From: Methanobrevibacter sp.
Lineage (GTDB): Archaea; Methanobacteriota; Methanobacteria; Methanobacteriales; Methanobacteriaceae
Direction: 5' to 3'
Assembly: GCF_017432245.1 (NCBI RefSeq)
Contig: NZ_JAFRJO010000098.1
Location: 1 to 55,461 of the forward strand
DNA: 55,461 bases
The position numbers and the translations under genes are program-made. Numbering within the stretch: the stretch's first letter is position 1; the number at the start of each line of letters is the position of its first letter. The notes beneath the pieces are model-generated. The model was given only the letters and a program-made list of their open reading frames with translations, was not told the DNA's origin and ran no database searches. Positions 43,989-53,122 of this stretch are shown in pieces.

Positions 43989-45833
43989 TTAGTCATTAGT
44001 TTCATCATGGAAATAGTCATAAACATTAGTTGCTGCTTTTTCATTCATTCCATTAACTTCTTTTATTTCATCTATGCTTGCATTTTTAATAGATTCTAAA
44101 TCTCCAAAATGTCTTAAAAGCTCTATTTTTCTTTTTTTGCCTATTCCAACAATATTATCCAATGGAGATTCCTCAATCTTTTTGGACCTTAATTTTCTAT
44201 GATAAGTAACAGCGAATCTGTGGGATTCGTCCCTAACTTGCTGAAGCAAATGCAAAGCTTCATTGTCTTGAGGAATTCTTATTGGGAAACTGCTGTTTGG
44301 AATATAAATTTCTTCAAATTCCTTAGCAAGACCGATTATAGGTATATGTGTAAGATTATATTCTTTCAATACATCAACAGCCATGCCTAATTGTCCTTTT
44401 CCACCATCAATTACGATAAGATTTGGCTCTTCTCCTAATTTTAATGGAACGATTCTTTCAGTTTCTGCTTCGTTCTTTTTCAAGTGTTCCTCATTGATTC
44501 TTATCTTTTCGTAATGTTCCTTAAGTGGCTTTAATCTTCTCTCAAGAAGTTCCTGCATCATTGCAAAATCGTTAGGTCCTGGTGTATTCATCTTGAATTT
44601 CTTGTACTGCTTCTTATTTGGCTTTCCATCTAAGAAGGAAACCTTGGATCCAACAGCCAATTTACCTGAAATGTTTGAAATGTCATATCCTTCAATCACT
44701 CTTGGAAGCTTTTCAAGCTTGAGGTACTTCTTAAGCTCTATCATGGAGTTTTCCATCTTTTGCTTTTGATTTTTAATAATGTCAGCATTTTTGCTTGCCA
44801 TTCTAACTAATCTGAGCTTATTTCCCTTTTGAGGAACTTTTATAGACACCTTGTTTCCCCTTAAGTCACTTAGCCATTCTTCAATAAGCTTGTCATCAGG
44901 TATTTCCTCTTCGATTAAAATCTCCTTAGGAATATGCCTATTTATTCCATAGAATTGCTTGATGAATGCTGAAATGACCTCATCAGAAGTTGTATGTTGG
45001 GAACCGTCCATTAGGAAATCATCCTTTCCAATGATTTTGCCGTTTCTGATATTCATAACAACTACAACTGCATTTTGAGTGGTGTATGAAATGGCTATGA
45101 TGTCTTGGTCAAGCTCATTGTTCAATTCAACGAATTGCTTGTTCATGACTTCCTCAATGGAACTGATTTGGTCTCTTATGACTGCTGCCTTTTCAAATTC
45201 CTGATTTAAAGCAGCCTCTTTCATCTCGGATTCAAGGTCCTTTATGATCTTATTGTACTTTCCTTGGAAGAAAAGGTCTATCTTTTTGATATGCTCATGA
45301 TATTCCTCTTTGGAAATGCTTCCATTGCATGGAGCGTAACATAAGTCTATCTGACTGTTCAAGCATGGTCCGTCCATTCTTTTGCAGGTTCTTATTCTAA
45401 ACAGTTGCTTTAGGAACTTTACTGTTTGTCTTACTGCAGTAACATCTGTAAAAGGACCATAATATGAACCTTTTTTACCTATATCCCTTGTAATGACTAT
45501 TTTAGGGAAATCCTCATCTGTTATCTTTACATAAGGGTACCTCTTGTCATCCTTTAGGTTGATATTGTATCTTGGCTTATGCTTCTTAATTAGGTTCGCT
45601 TCAAGAATAAGTGCCTCTTTTTCAGTATTTGTTACAATGTACTCGAGGCTGTTGAAATGACTCATCAGGACTTGAGTCTTAGGCCTATCAAGGTTTTTTT
45701 GAAAATAGGATCTCACTCTGCTTCTAAGTGATTTTGACTTTCCCACATAGATGATTTCCTCATTCTTGTCCTTCATTATGTATATTCCAGGCTTTCTAGG
45801 AAGTTCATCTGGTGAGTTAACTTTAGTTGACAT
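43989..45833 (-). CDS. uvrC: UvrABC system protein C
   Basis: The nuclease subunit of bacterial-type nucleotide excision repair, making the 3' and 5' incisions. Domains in order: GIY-YIG (KPGIYIMKDKNEEIIYVGKSKSLRSRVRSYF), Cys-rich region (CKRMDGPCLNSQIDLCYAPC), UVR motif (LNQEFEKAAVIRDQI), RNase H-like C-terminal nuclease (EGYDISNISGKLAVGS, VIDGGKGQLGMAV), and HhH repeats at the end. The 614-residue length is normal. Archaeal Uvr genes came from bacteria. UvrB is 5 kb away in the same orientation; uvrA is not in the window. Confidence 0.96.
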   Translation of the reverse strand: MSTKVNSPDELPRKPGIYIMKDKNEEIIYVGKSKSLRSRVRSYFQKNLDRPKTQVLMSHFNSLEYIVTNTEKEALILEANLIKKHKPRYNINLKDDKRYPYVKITDEDFPKIVITRDIGKKGSYYGPFTDVTAVRQTVKFLKQLFRIRTCKRMDGPCLNSQIDLCYAPCNGSISKEEYHEHIKKIDLFFQGKYNKIIKDLESEMKEAALNQEFEKAAVIRDQISSIEEVMNKQFVELNNELDQDIIAISYTTQNAVVVVMNIRNGKIIGKDDFLMDGSQHTTSDEVISAFIKQFYGINRHIPKEILIEEEIPDDKLIEEWLSDLRGNKVSIKVPQKGNKLRLVRMASKNADIIKNQKQKMENSMIELKKYLKLEKLPRVIEGYDISNISGKLAVGSKVSFLDGKPNKKQYKKFKMNTPGPNDFAMMQELLERRLKPLKEHYEKIRINEEHLKKNEAETERIVPLKLGEEPNLIVIDGGKGQLGMAVDVLKEYNLTHIPIIGLAKEFEEIYIPNSSFPIRIPQDNEALHLLQQVRDESHRFAVTYHRKLRSKKIEESPLDNIVGIGKKRKIELLRHFGDLESIKNASIDEIKEVNGMNEKAATNVYDYFHDETND

Positions 45834-46050
45834 TTTAATACCTTGATAATTATTGAATTAATGAATATTGTTAAATTTTGTTATTGCTTAAATAGTTTCA
45901 ATTGTTTTACTAATACTATTTTGATTATTCTTAACTTATAATGATTTTTATTTTTTATAAATCTTTGTTTAAAAATTAAATATTATTTAAAAAATTTTAT
46001 ATTAATTGAAAACATATAATTATATGTTTAATTCAATAAGGGGGAATCAT

Positions 46051-47106
46051 ATGGAAAAATCTGCTTTTAGCACATTAGAAAAAACTTTTTTGATAATAGT
46101 TTCATTCATTCCTTTTTTAAATGGGATGACTTTTGTCTATATGGGGTCAAAAGAATCCAGTAAGAACTGGATTATTGAAGGATTGGTCTATGAAATTCCT
46201 TGGTTTTTACAATTTTTATTTGCTGAAAATGATGATCTTGCCACTACATTTGCAGGTTTCGGCTTATTATTCATGTTCATATGCCTATTGAGAACATTAT
46301 ATATCATTTTCACCTATAAGAAAGAGATTGACACTAATAATAGGCCAATGAGGAAAAAATCAAGTTCCTTTTGGGTAGTATTTTCTCTAATCATGTTCTT
46401 GAATGGTATAGGATTGATTATTGTAGGATATAGAAGAAATGTTCAAAGATGGATATTAGAAGGTGCATTATTTGAATTCCTATGGGTTCTATATTTCATT
46501 ACATATAGTGTTAATGATGGAATTATAAATTTTTTCATTGCAATAGCAGTGATTGGATGGGTATTGTCAATTGCAAGAACAATCATGATTTACTTTGAGG
46601 AAAAAAGAATGGATAACCTCTCATTTTATCCGTCACCTCAACCTGTAGTCAGTGCACCTGCTCCTGATATCAGTCCAAAACCAGTTGAAAATGCTATTGC
46701 TGATATTATTCCAGAGTTTAAGCCATATAAGACGGAAATAGATAATCAAAAGCAAGCATTTGATAAAAAGGAAGAGAATATCACTGACTTAATCAATAAA
46801 CGATTCGAAAGTGGTGAATTAAGCCATAATCGTTTCATGTCAGTTATAGATAATTGCCATAAGCTATTCTATCACCAATCCGATTCTGCTACAAGCATTA
46901 TTGAAATGGCTCCAGAATACAGTGAAAGACTGGATGAGGCCGTTAAAGACAAAATAATCATTATGGAATCAATCAATCATGAGATGAATAATCTAATAGA
47001 AGAGCTTATCATTCATGATGGTGACAATGAAAAATCAGAAGAGGACCTAAAGGAACTCTTTGCAAATATGGATAATTTGATAAATTCTGTAAAGGATTAT
47101 AAGTAA
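46051..47106 (+). CDS. Membrane protein with two tandem NG-x-x-x-Y-x-G-type repeats and a helical C-terminal domain, copy A
   Basis: Unrecognised, 351 residues. The N-terminal 170 residues hold two related membrane units: FIPFLNGMTFVYMGSKESSKNWIIEGLVYEIPW and LIMFLNGIGLIIVGYRRNVQRWILEGALFEFLW, each with flanking TMs (four in all). A Pro-rich linker follows (PSPQPVVSAPAPDISPKP), then a 120-residue cytosolic helical domain (TDLINKRFESGELSHNRFMSVIDNCHKLFY) shared with copy B. ATG 46051 follows AAGGGGG; the longer frame from 46006 is not supported. It faces the K+ channel gene, with 46 bases between stops. Confidence 0.82.
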   Translation: MEKSAFSTLEKTFLIIVSFIPFLNGMTFVYMGSKESSKNWIIEGLVYEIPWFLQFLFAENDDLATTFAGFGLLFMFICLLRTLYIIFTYKKEIDTNNRPMRKKSSSFWVVFSLIMFLNGIGLIIVGYRRNVQRWILEGALFEFLWVLYFITYSVNDGIINFFIAIAVIGWVLSIARTIMIYFEEKRMDNLSFYPSPQPVVSAPAPDISPKPVENAIADIIPEFKPYKTEIDNQKQAFDKKEENITDLINKRFESGELSHNRFMSVIDNCHKLFYHQSDSATSIIEMAPEYSERLDEAVKDKIIIMESINHEMNNLIEELIIHDGDNEKSEEDLKELFANMDNLINSVKDYK

Positions 47107-47152
47107 ATAATCCTTTTTTCCTTTTTAAAAATAGGTTTGTTTTTTTATTATT

Positions 47153-48007
47153 TTAATTCTTTAAGTTTTCATTTAAGCTTTTTATTTCATCATTTAACTG
47201 CTTATTTAACTCTTTTAATTCATTTATCTCATTTTTAAGTTGCTCAACATCACGGTCTATACCATCCACTTTAGTATGAACTTCAGTAAGATTCTGCTTG
47301 TTAAATCTTAGATTCTCTTTTAAATTCTTAATGTTGGTGTCGTTTTCTGTAATGTTGAAGTCTTCATTCATCAAAATTCTTCTTGCAAAATAGGAAGCGA
47401 TAGCTCCTGTAACTGTACTGAAGATCAATACTCCAACAATCAAGGTAATGAGTCCAATTATCTTTCCAGCACCGGATTGAGGCAATATGTCACCGTAACC
47501 GACTGTTGTAATTGTTGAAAGAACAAACCATAGGCTGTCAAATAAGCTGTTTATGCTTGGATCAAAGAGATATAATCCAAGTGTGGAAGCAAGTACAACA
47601 AGCAGTGTTATGCCAAAAATCTCATCTAGATGAGTCTTTTTAAGGAAAAAGTCAATTGTTTCAAAGAATTGTGAAAAGAGAGCAATTACCTTGATGAATT
47701 TTAAAACCTTGAACACTCTTAATAGAGAACCATTCAAGACAAATGGTAGCATAATCAAATCAAATGGAATTGCAGCTATCAGTTCTGTCCAGTTCTTGAT
47801 TAGGAAATGCTTCTTGTCATCGCTATCAGATAATCTTGTAAAAAAGTCAATAAAGAGGATAATACATAAGATTGTATCAAAGACAATTATGCTGAAATAT
47901 AGGTCAGCCCCTATATCTGAAATCAATGTTAGTGTAATCAAGATTAGATCTAATATAATCAATATTGATAAAAAGTAATTAAACTTGCTGTTTTGATAAA
48001 AGCTCAT
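47153..48007 (-). CDS. Voltage-gated-type potassium channel
   Basis: 284 residues with six TM segments. The selectivity filter TTVGYGD (Thr167-Asp173) and pore helix are intact. The S4-like segment GSLLRVFKVLKFIKVIALF carries regularly spaced basic residues, as in voltage sensors, though fewer than in classical Kv channels. The C-terminal 60 residues form a coiled coil (TKVDGIDRDVEQLKNEINEL), which should hold the tetramer together. It lies between two paralogous membrane proteins on the plus strand. K+ uptake or membrane potential control is likely; gating is not established. RBS AGAGAGGC. Confidence 0.92.
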   Translation of the reverse strand: MSFYQNSKFNYFLSILIILDLILITLTLISDIGADLYFSIIVFDTILCIILFIDFFTRLSDSDDKKHFLIKNWTELIAAIPFDLIMLPFVLNGSLLRVFKVLKFIKVIALFSQFFETIDFFLKKTHLDEIFGITLLVVLASTLGLYLFDPSINSLFDSLWFVLSTITTVGYGDILPQSGAGKIIGLITLIVGVLIFSTVTGAIASYFARRILMNEDFNITENDTNIKNLKENLRFNKQNLTEVHTKVDGIDRDVEQLKNEINELKELNKQLNDEIKSLNENLKN

Positions 48008-48355
48008 GTTTTGCCTCTCTTATAATTTTTAATTTGCAAAGAATTTAAAAAATTTTCATTCCTAATTAAAATTATTGTTTTATTCATTATAAATTTATTT
48101 AAAATTTTCATGAATATTCAAAATATCTAAAATCATATAAATTTTTCCTAATTTTTTTATAAATTTCAAAAAAAGTATACATTTTTAAAAAATAAATACA
48201 AAAACTTATATACTAAAAATATTATAGTAACTTTAGGATATGAAAATATCCTAACAAATACATTAGAAACTAATAGAAACTGAAATTTAATTAAATATTT
48301 AATTAAAAATTTAAAGAAATAAAGAAAATATTTGAAAAAGTTGTAGGTGGGGGTT

Positions 48356-49447
48356 ATGACACGAACTATTTTTTCAAAGATTACAAGCTCTTTATGGGTA
48401 TTGGTATCCTTTATTCCATTCTTTAATGGTTTGGGATTTGTCTATATTGGAAACAAATATGCAAATGCCCAATGGTTTGCAGAGGGAATACTTTATGAAT
48501 TGCCTCTTATATTGGGATTGTTGACTTTGCCAAATCTTACGGTATCAACTCCAATGTTCATTTTTGGTACTTTAGCATCATTGGTTTCCATTATCAGAAG
48601 TTTTATGGTAGATTATACACTTCAAAAGGACTTGGATCAATCCAATATTATAGAAACAAGCTTGGATGAAAAGATTGATGGCATCATCAATTCCTTATGG
48701 GTCTTAATTTCATTCATTCCATTATTCAATGGTCTTGGTTTGGTCTATAAAGGTAAAAATGCTCCAAATAAAACCTGGTATCTTGAGGGAATTCTCTATG
48801 AGATTCCTTGGATAGTTGGAATTTTAGGCATAGGATTTTCACAGGTCAGATTTGTTGCATTTGAAGCTGCAGTTCTTTTCTACTTTGTATCCATAATCAG
48901 ATCCATAATGGTTGCCACTGAACCTGAGCCATTATATAAATTTAGGAAATCAATCGCTGAAGAGATTAAATCAAATATCAAATCAAATGATGTAAAAGAA
49001 GTTATAATTGAAGAAGAAACAATCAGTGAAAATAGCGAAGGAGTAATTTCAGCATTTAAATTCTATGAGAAACAGTTCAATGAATTGGAAAGAATTTATC
49101 CTAAAAAAGAGAAAAGTACAATGGAGCTAATTGAAAAGAGATTTGCTCCTCCTCAATTGACTTATTCAAGATTCAAGAGAGTTGTTGATGATTCTCATGA
49201 AACTTTCTACAGCCAATTGAATGCAGGATATAATATTCTTGAATTAAGTACTGAATACAGCACAAAAGTAGAGGACGAGCTTAAGAATAAGCTTCTTGTC
49301 TTAAATTCGATTATAAAAGGTTTAGATAAACTGTCTGAAGAATTGGTTCTCAACATTTCTCAAGTTGACACTGAATCAGATGATGATATTGACCATTTGT
49401 TTGATGAATTTAAAAGGGCAACACGTTCTGTAAGCGCTTATGAATAA
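48356..49447 (+). CDS. Membrane protein with two tandem NG-x-x-x-Y-x-G-type repeats and a helical C-terminal domain, copy B
   Basis: A 363-residue paralogue of copy A. Two membrane units, FIPFFNGLGFVYIGNKYANAQWFAEGILYELP and FIPLFNGLGLVYKGKNAPNKTWYLEGILYEIPW, are better conserved with each other than in copy A. The C-terminal domain aligns with copy A: MELIEKRFAPPQLTYSRFKRVVDDSHETFYSQ versus TDLINKRFESGELSHNRFMSVIDNCHKLFYHQ. ATG 48356 follows GGTGGGGG; GTG 48347 is less likely. It is transcribed away from the divergent K+ channel gene with a 348-base spacer. Function unknown. Confidence 0.82.
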   Translation: MTRTIFSKITSSLWVLVSFIPFFNGLGFVYIGNKYANAQWFAEGILYELPLILGLLTLPNLTVSTPMFIFGTLASLVSIIRSFMVDYTLQKDLDQSNIIETSLDEKIDGIINSLWVLISFIPLFNGLGLVYKGKNAPNKTWYLEGILYEIPWIVGILGIGFSQVRFVAFEAAVLFYFVSIIRSIMVATEPEPLYKFRKSIAEEIKSNIKSNDVKEVIIEEETISENSEGVISAFKFYEKQFNELERIYPKKEKSTMELIEKRFAPPQLTYSRFKRVVDDSHETFYSQLNAGYNILELSTEYSTKVEDELKNKLLVLNSIIKGLDKLSEELVLNISQVDTESDDDIDHLFDEFKRATRSVSAYE

Positions 49448-49618
49448 ATTAATTGATTTTAATTAATTTATTCTAATTATTTTTTATTTTTTATTTTTTA
49501 ATAATTTTAATCTTTTTTTATTAAATTTCCTTTATTTTTATTTCTTATTTTCCCTAAATTCATAAAAATTTATTAAACATATTCAATATATTATATATTG
49601 AAAGATTTGAGTGATAAC

Positions 49619-49978
49619 ATGACTATGAAAACAGGTAGCAATTTAAAATTCAATGATCAATATGAATATTTAACATTTGATTTAGACCAGGAATTCCTAT
49701 TAGGTGAATTAAAAGGAGAGGAAATAAGAGATAAAATGATTTCCGCTCAAGAAATATTGGATAATCACTTGGAAAACAATTACAGTCCTGGAGATGAAAT
49801 AGAAATTGACAATCCTTTTGATGAACCAAGACTTAGGAAATTCATTAAGATAAATGATGTAACAGATGACATGCTTGATATAATCTATTATCAGCATCAA
49901 ATAAACAAGGATGTTTATAAGTTTGTTACAATGTCTGAACCTCCTGTAAGGGGTCGTATCTTAATTTCAAAGGAATAG
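49619..49978 (+). CDS. Hypothetical acidic protein
   Basis: 119 residues, acidic, no membrane segment. Segments LTFDLDQEFLLGELKGEEIRDKM and LRKFIKINDVTDDMLDIIYYQHQINKDVYKFVTMSEPP suggest a small alpha/beta fold. ATG 49619 follows GAGTGATAAC at good spacing; an in-frame TTG at 49598 is less likely. A TATA element (AATATATTATATATTG, about 49585-49600) lies close, so the leader is short. Unrecognised. Confidence 0.72.
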   Translation: MTMKTGSNLKFNDQYEYLTFDLDQEFLLGELKGEEIRDKMISAQEILDNHLENNYSPGDEIEIDNPFDEPRLRKFIKINDVTDDMLDIIYYQHQINKDVYKFVTMSEPPVRGRILISKE

Positions 49979-50163
49979 ATTCTTTTTTTATTCTTCCTCT
50001 ATTTTTTCTTTATTTTTATGATTTTTCTTTGTTTTTATAATTTTTTCTTTAATTTTTTTAATATTTTATTCAATTTTTTGACTATTTTCCTAATATTTTT
50101 TAATCCTTCAACTATTTTTTACTATTTAATTATCTAAAAATTCAAATATAATGATAAATTTTA

Positions 50164-50177
50164 TTAACACGTGTTAA
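50164..50177. promoter_or_regulatory. 14-bp palindrome TTAACACGTGTTAA next to a TATA box
   Basis: A perfect dyad, positioned immediately upstream of the TATA-like AATATAAAAC (50180-50189) and 72 bases before the TPR gene ATG. This is a standard place for an archaeal regulator that blocks or recruits TBP/TFB. The GC core stands out in an A/T-only spacer. Confidence 0.55.
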
Positions 50178-50248
50178 CAAAATATAAAACAGGAAAAATA
50201 TTAATTAATAGTTTTTAAATTTAAAATTATTCTTATCCAGGTGATTCT

Positions 50249-50722
50249 ATGGGATTCGATGAATTGATGGAGAAAGGAAATCAATTAAGAAAAGAAAACA
50301 AGTATGAAGAAGCATTAGATGCTTATCAAGCTGCATTGAAGGCTGATAAAAGACGTACTGAAGCTTGGAATATGAAAGCAAGTACCTTAGGTCTTTTAGG
50401 AAAAACCGATGAAGCCATTGAATGTTTTGACAGATCATTGGAACTTGACTTAGAAAATGAGCAAACCTGGTTTTTAAAGGGAATGACTTTATTTGCTGTC
50501 AATCGTTTCAATGAAGCGAATTCCTGTTTTGATAAAGCAGTAAATGCAGATCCTCACAATCCTGTATATTGGAAATACAAAGGAATGGTTTTAAGTCAAT
50601 TAAATCACAATGCAGATGCCTTAAAATGCTTGGATAATGCATTGGAATTAAATCCCGATGATGAAGCTGTTCTTGTATTTAGGCATACAGTTATAGAAGC
50701 GTTAGAAAAAGAAGAAAATTAA
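50249..50722 (+). CDS. TPR repeat protein
   Basis: 157 residues, nearly all tetratricopeptide repeats: NQLRKENKYEEALDAYQAALKADKRRTEAWNMKASTLGLLGKTDEAIECFDRSLELD and two further units, about four repeats. This is a protein-protein interaction scaffold. RBS AGGTGATTCT. Its promoter carries a palindrome listed separately. It converges with uvrB; its terminator is a hairpin plus T-run. No partner can be named. Confidence 0.92.
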   Translation: MGFDELMEKGNQLRKENKYEEALDAYQAALKADKRRTEAWNMKASTLGLLGKTDEAIECFDRSLELDLENEQTWFLKGMTLFAVNRFNEANSCFDKAVNADPHNPVYWKYKGMVLSQLNHNADALKCLDNALELNPDDEAVLVFRHTVIEALEKEEN

Positions 50723-50725
50723 GTC

Positions 50726-50752
50726 GTAGGAAAGTTCCTACAACTCTTTTTT
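50726..50752 (+). terminator. Terminator after the TPR gene
   Basis: GTAGGA (50726-50731) pairs with TCCTAC (50736-50741) around AAGT, followed by AACTC and seven T. Confidence 0.65.
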
Positions 50753-50831
50753 TATTAAATTTTAGAGATATTGTAATAGAATTTATATCATTTTAACTAT
50801 TTTTCACATTTTTTTATAATTATTGATTATT

Positions 50832-52793
50832 TTAGAACTTTTTAATACTCTTCAAGGCAACAATTTGATCTCTTAAAACAGCTGCTCTTTCGAAGTCTAA
50901 ATCGTTAGCAGCCTCTTTCATTTCTGCTTCTAAGTCCTTGATTAATAGCTTAAGCTCATCCTTAGGCATGCCCTTAAGGTCATCTCTTGAAGGCGTCTTC
51001 TTGGTAGACATCTTCTTGTCCTTAAGAGTTCTGTATGTTGATTGAGGAGTGATGTTATACTTTTCATTGTATGCCATTTGAAGCTTTCTTCTCTTGTTAG
51101 TAATGTCAACAGCATTCCTCACTGAATCTGTCATGTCATCAACATACATAAGAACTTCACCATCTACATTCCTTGCAGCTCTTCCTATTGTCTGGATAAG
51201 AGATGTTTCAGACCTTAGGAATCCTTCCTTATCTGCATCCAAAATAGCTACAAGTCCCACTTCAGGTAGGTCAAGCCCTTCTCTAAGCAGGTTAACACCA
51301 ACAAGAACATCAAACTCTCCACGCCTTAAATCATCGATGATCTCCACTCTCTCTAATGTATCAATCTCTGAATGAAGATACCTTACTTTGATTCCGATTC
51401 TGGCATAGTAATCGGTCAAGTCTTCAGCCATTCTTTTGGTAAGTGTAGTGACGAGGATCCTTTGGTCTTTTGCCACTTTCTTTCTAACCTCAGCAAGCAA
51501 ATCCTCAACTTGCCCTTGAACCGGTCTGATTGTGATTTTAGGGTCAACCAGTCCAGTTGGTCTGATGATTTGCTCAACAACATTTTGGCTTCTGGACATT
51601 TCATAAGGTCCCGGAGTAGCTGAAACATAAAGAACCTGATTTTGAATTGCTTCAAACTCATCAAATCTAAGTGGCCTGTTTTCCTTTGCAGAAGGCAATC
51701 TGAAACCGTATTCCACAAGTGTTTCCTTTCTTGACCTGTCCCCATTGTACATTCCTCTAATTTGAGGAACTGTTACATGGGATTCATCAATTATTGTCAA
51801 GTAGTCATCTGGGAAATATTTTAGCAATGAATAAGGCATATCTCCCCAATTTCTGCCAGATAGGTGCATGGAATAGTTTTCAATTCCTGGACAATAGCCC
51901 ATTTCCTGAAGCATTTCTATATCAAAACGGGTTCTTTGCTCCAATCTTTGAGCTTCCACATATTTTCCATTGAGATTCAATTCCCTAAGTCTGCTTTCAA
52001 GCTCCTCATTGATGTCCTTTAAAGCTTGATCCATTCTGTCAGCACCTACAACGAAGTGCTTTGCTGGAAATATCATATATCTTTGAAGTGGCTCTTCCTT
52101 TTTCCCTGTAACAGGGTCAATCAAGCTGATTGCATCTATTTCATCACCAAAGAGTTCAATTCTTATTGGAGGTGTTCCATGAACAGGATTGATTTCAATA
52201 ACATCTCCCCTTACCCTGAACTGACCTCTTTCAAATGCAATGTCATTTCTCTCATATTGCATGAAAATAAGCTTTCTTAAAATGTCGCTGCGTTCATAGA
52301 TATCTCCTACAGCGATGGAAAATGCAAATTCTCCATAATCCTCAGGTGAACCTATACCATAGATGCAACTTACACTGCTAACAACGATCACATCATCTCT
52401 GGATAAAAGTGATTGGGTGGCTGAGTGCCTCATTATGTCTATCTCTTCATTGATTGATGCCTCTTTGTCAATGAATGTGTCTGTTCTTGGCACATAAGCT
52501 TCTGGCTGGTAGTAATCATAATAGCTGACAAAGTATTCCACTGCATTTTCAGGGAAAAACACCTTGAATTCTTCGTATAATTGTGCAGCCAATGTCTTGT
52601 TGTGAGATATGATCACTGTTGGCTTTTGCACCTTTTCAATGATGTTAGCCATTGTATAGGTCTTTCCAGAACCGGTGACACCTAATAGTGTCTGTTCATG
52701 ATATCCCTTCTTAATGCCGTTTACAAGGGATTCAATGGCTTGTGGCTGGTCACCAAGTGGCTTATATGGAGATTTAAGTTTGAATTCTTTCAT
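50832..52793 (-). CDS. uvrB: UvrABC system protein B
   Basis: The DNA helicase-like damage verifier of nucleotide excision repair. Walker A GVTGSGKT (38-45), the beta-hairpin [23 protein letters not shown], Walker B-type DESH, motif [16 protein letters not shown] and a C-terminal UVR motif ([17 protein letters not shown]) that binds UvrC. 653 residues, normal length. RBS AGGTG. Same strand as uvrC. Its promoter is divergent from the second adhesin-like gene. Confidence 0.97.
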   Translation of the reverse strand: MKEFKLKSPYKPLGDQPQAIESLVNGIKKGYHEQTLLGVTGSGKTYTMANIIEKVQKPTVIISHNKTLAAQLYEEFKVFFPENAVEYFVSYYDYYQPEAYVPRTDTFIDKEASINEEIDIMRHSATQSLLSRDDVIVVSSVSCIYGIGSPEDYGEFAFSIAVGDIYERSDILRKLIFMQYERNDIAFERGQFRVRGDVIEINPVHGTPPIRIELFGDEIDAISLIDPVTGKKEEPLQRYMIFPAKHFVVGADRMDQALKDINEELESRLRELNLNGKYVEAQRLEQRTRFDIEMLQEMGYCPGIENYSMHLSGRNWGDMPYSLLKYFPDDYLTIIDESHVTVPQIRGMYNGDRSRKETLVEYGFRLPSAKENRPLRFDEFEAIQNQVLYVSATPGPYEMSRSQNVVEQIIRPTGLVDPKITIRPVQGQVEDLLAEVRKKVAKDQRILVTTLTKRMAEDLTDYYARIGIKVRYLHSEIDTLERVEIIDDLRRGEFDVLVGVNLLREGLDLPEVGLVAILDADKEGFLRSETSLIQTIGRAARNVDGEVLMYVDDMTDSVRNAVDITNKRRKLQMAYNEKYNITPQSTYRTLKDKKMSTKKTPSRDDLKGMPKDELKLLIKDLEAEMKEAANDLDFERAAVLRDQIVALKSIKKF

Positions 52794-52981
52794 TTTTGCA
52801 CCTATTAATTTAAGTTTTAAAGGTAATTTTCATAATATACTTTTAGCTTTATTTCTTATAATAGTATGTATTTTTTAAACTATTTTCATTTTAGAATATT
52901 AATAACTTAAGTTAAGTTTATATGTATTAAAGCAAAAATGATATATAATATTATAAAAATATTATATAATGTATTAATTAT

Positions 52982-53023
52982 AAGTGAGGATTTTGGACTA
53001 AATCCAAAAACTAATAATCACTT
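52982..53023 (+). promoter_or_regulatory. Hairpin in the 5' leader of the second adhesin-like gene
   Basis: AAGTGA (52982-52987) pairs with TCACTT (53018-53023), and inside TTTTGGA (52991-52997) pairs with TCCAAAA (53003-53009) around CTAAA. It begins about 20 bases after TATA-like TATATAATG and ends 100 bases before the ATG, so it would form the start of the leader RNA. Confidence 0.5.
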
Positions 53024-53122
53024 AAATTATATAATATGAGAAAATTAGAAATATATGAATTAATTCAAACTAATAAGAATTTATGTATTTGACTGAAATT
53101 AATTAAGGAGGATACAAAATTT

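Noticed and set aside
50832-52793. uvrB-uvrC as a recent horizontal island
   Set aside because: Base composition and codon use look like their neighbours; Uvr genes are widespread in Methanobacteriales, so any transfer was old.
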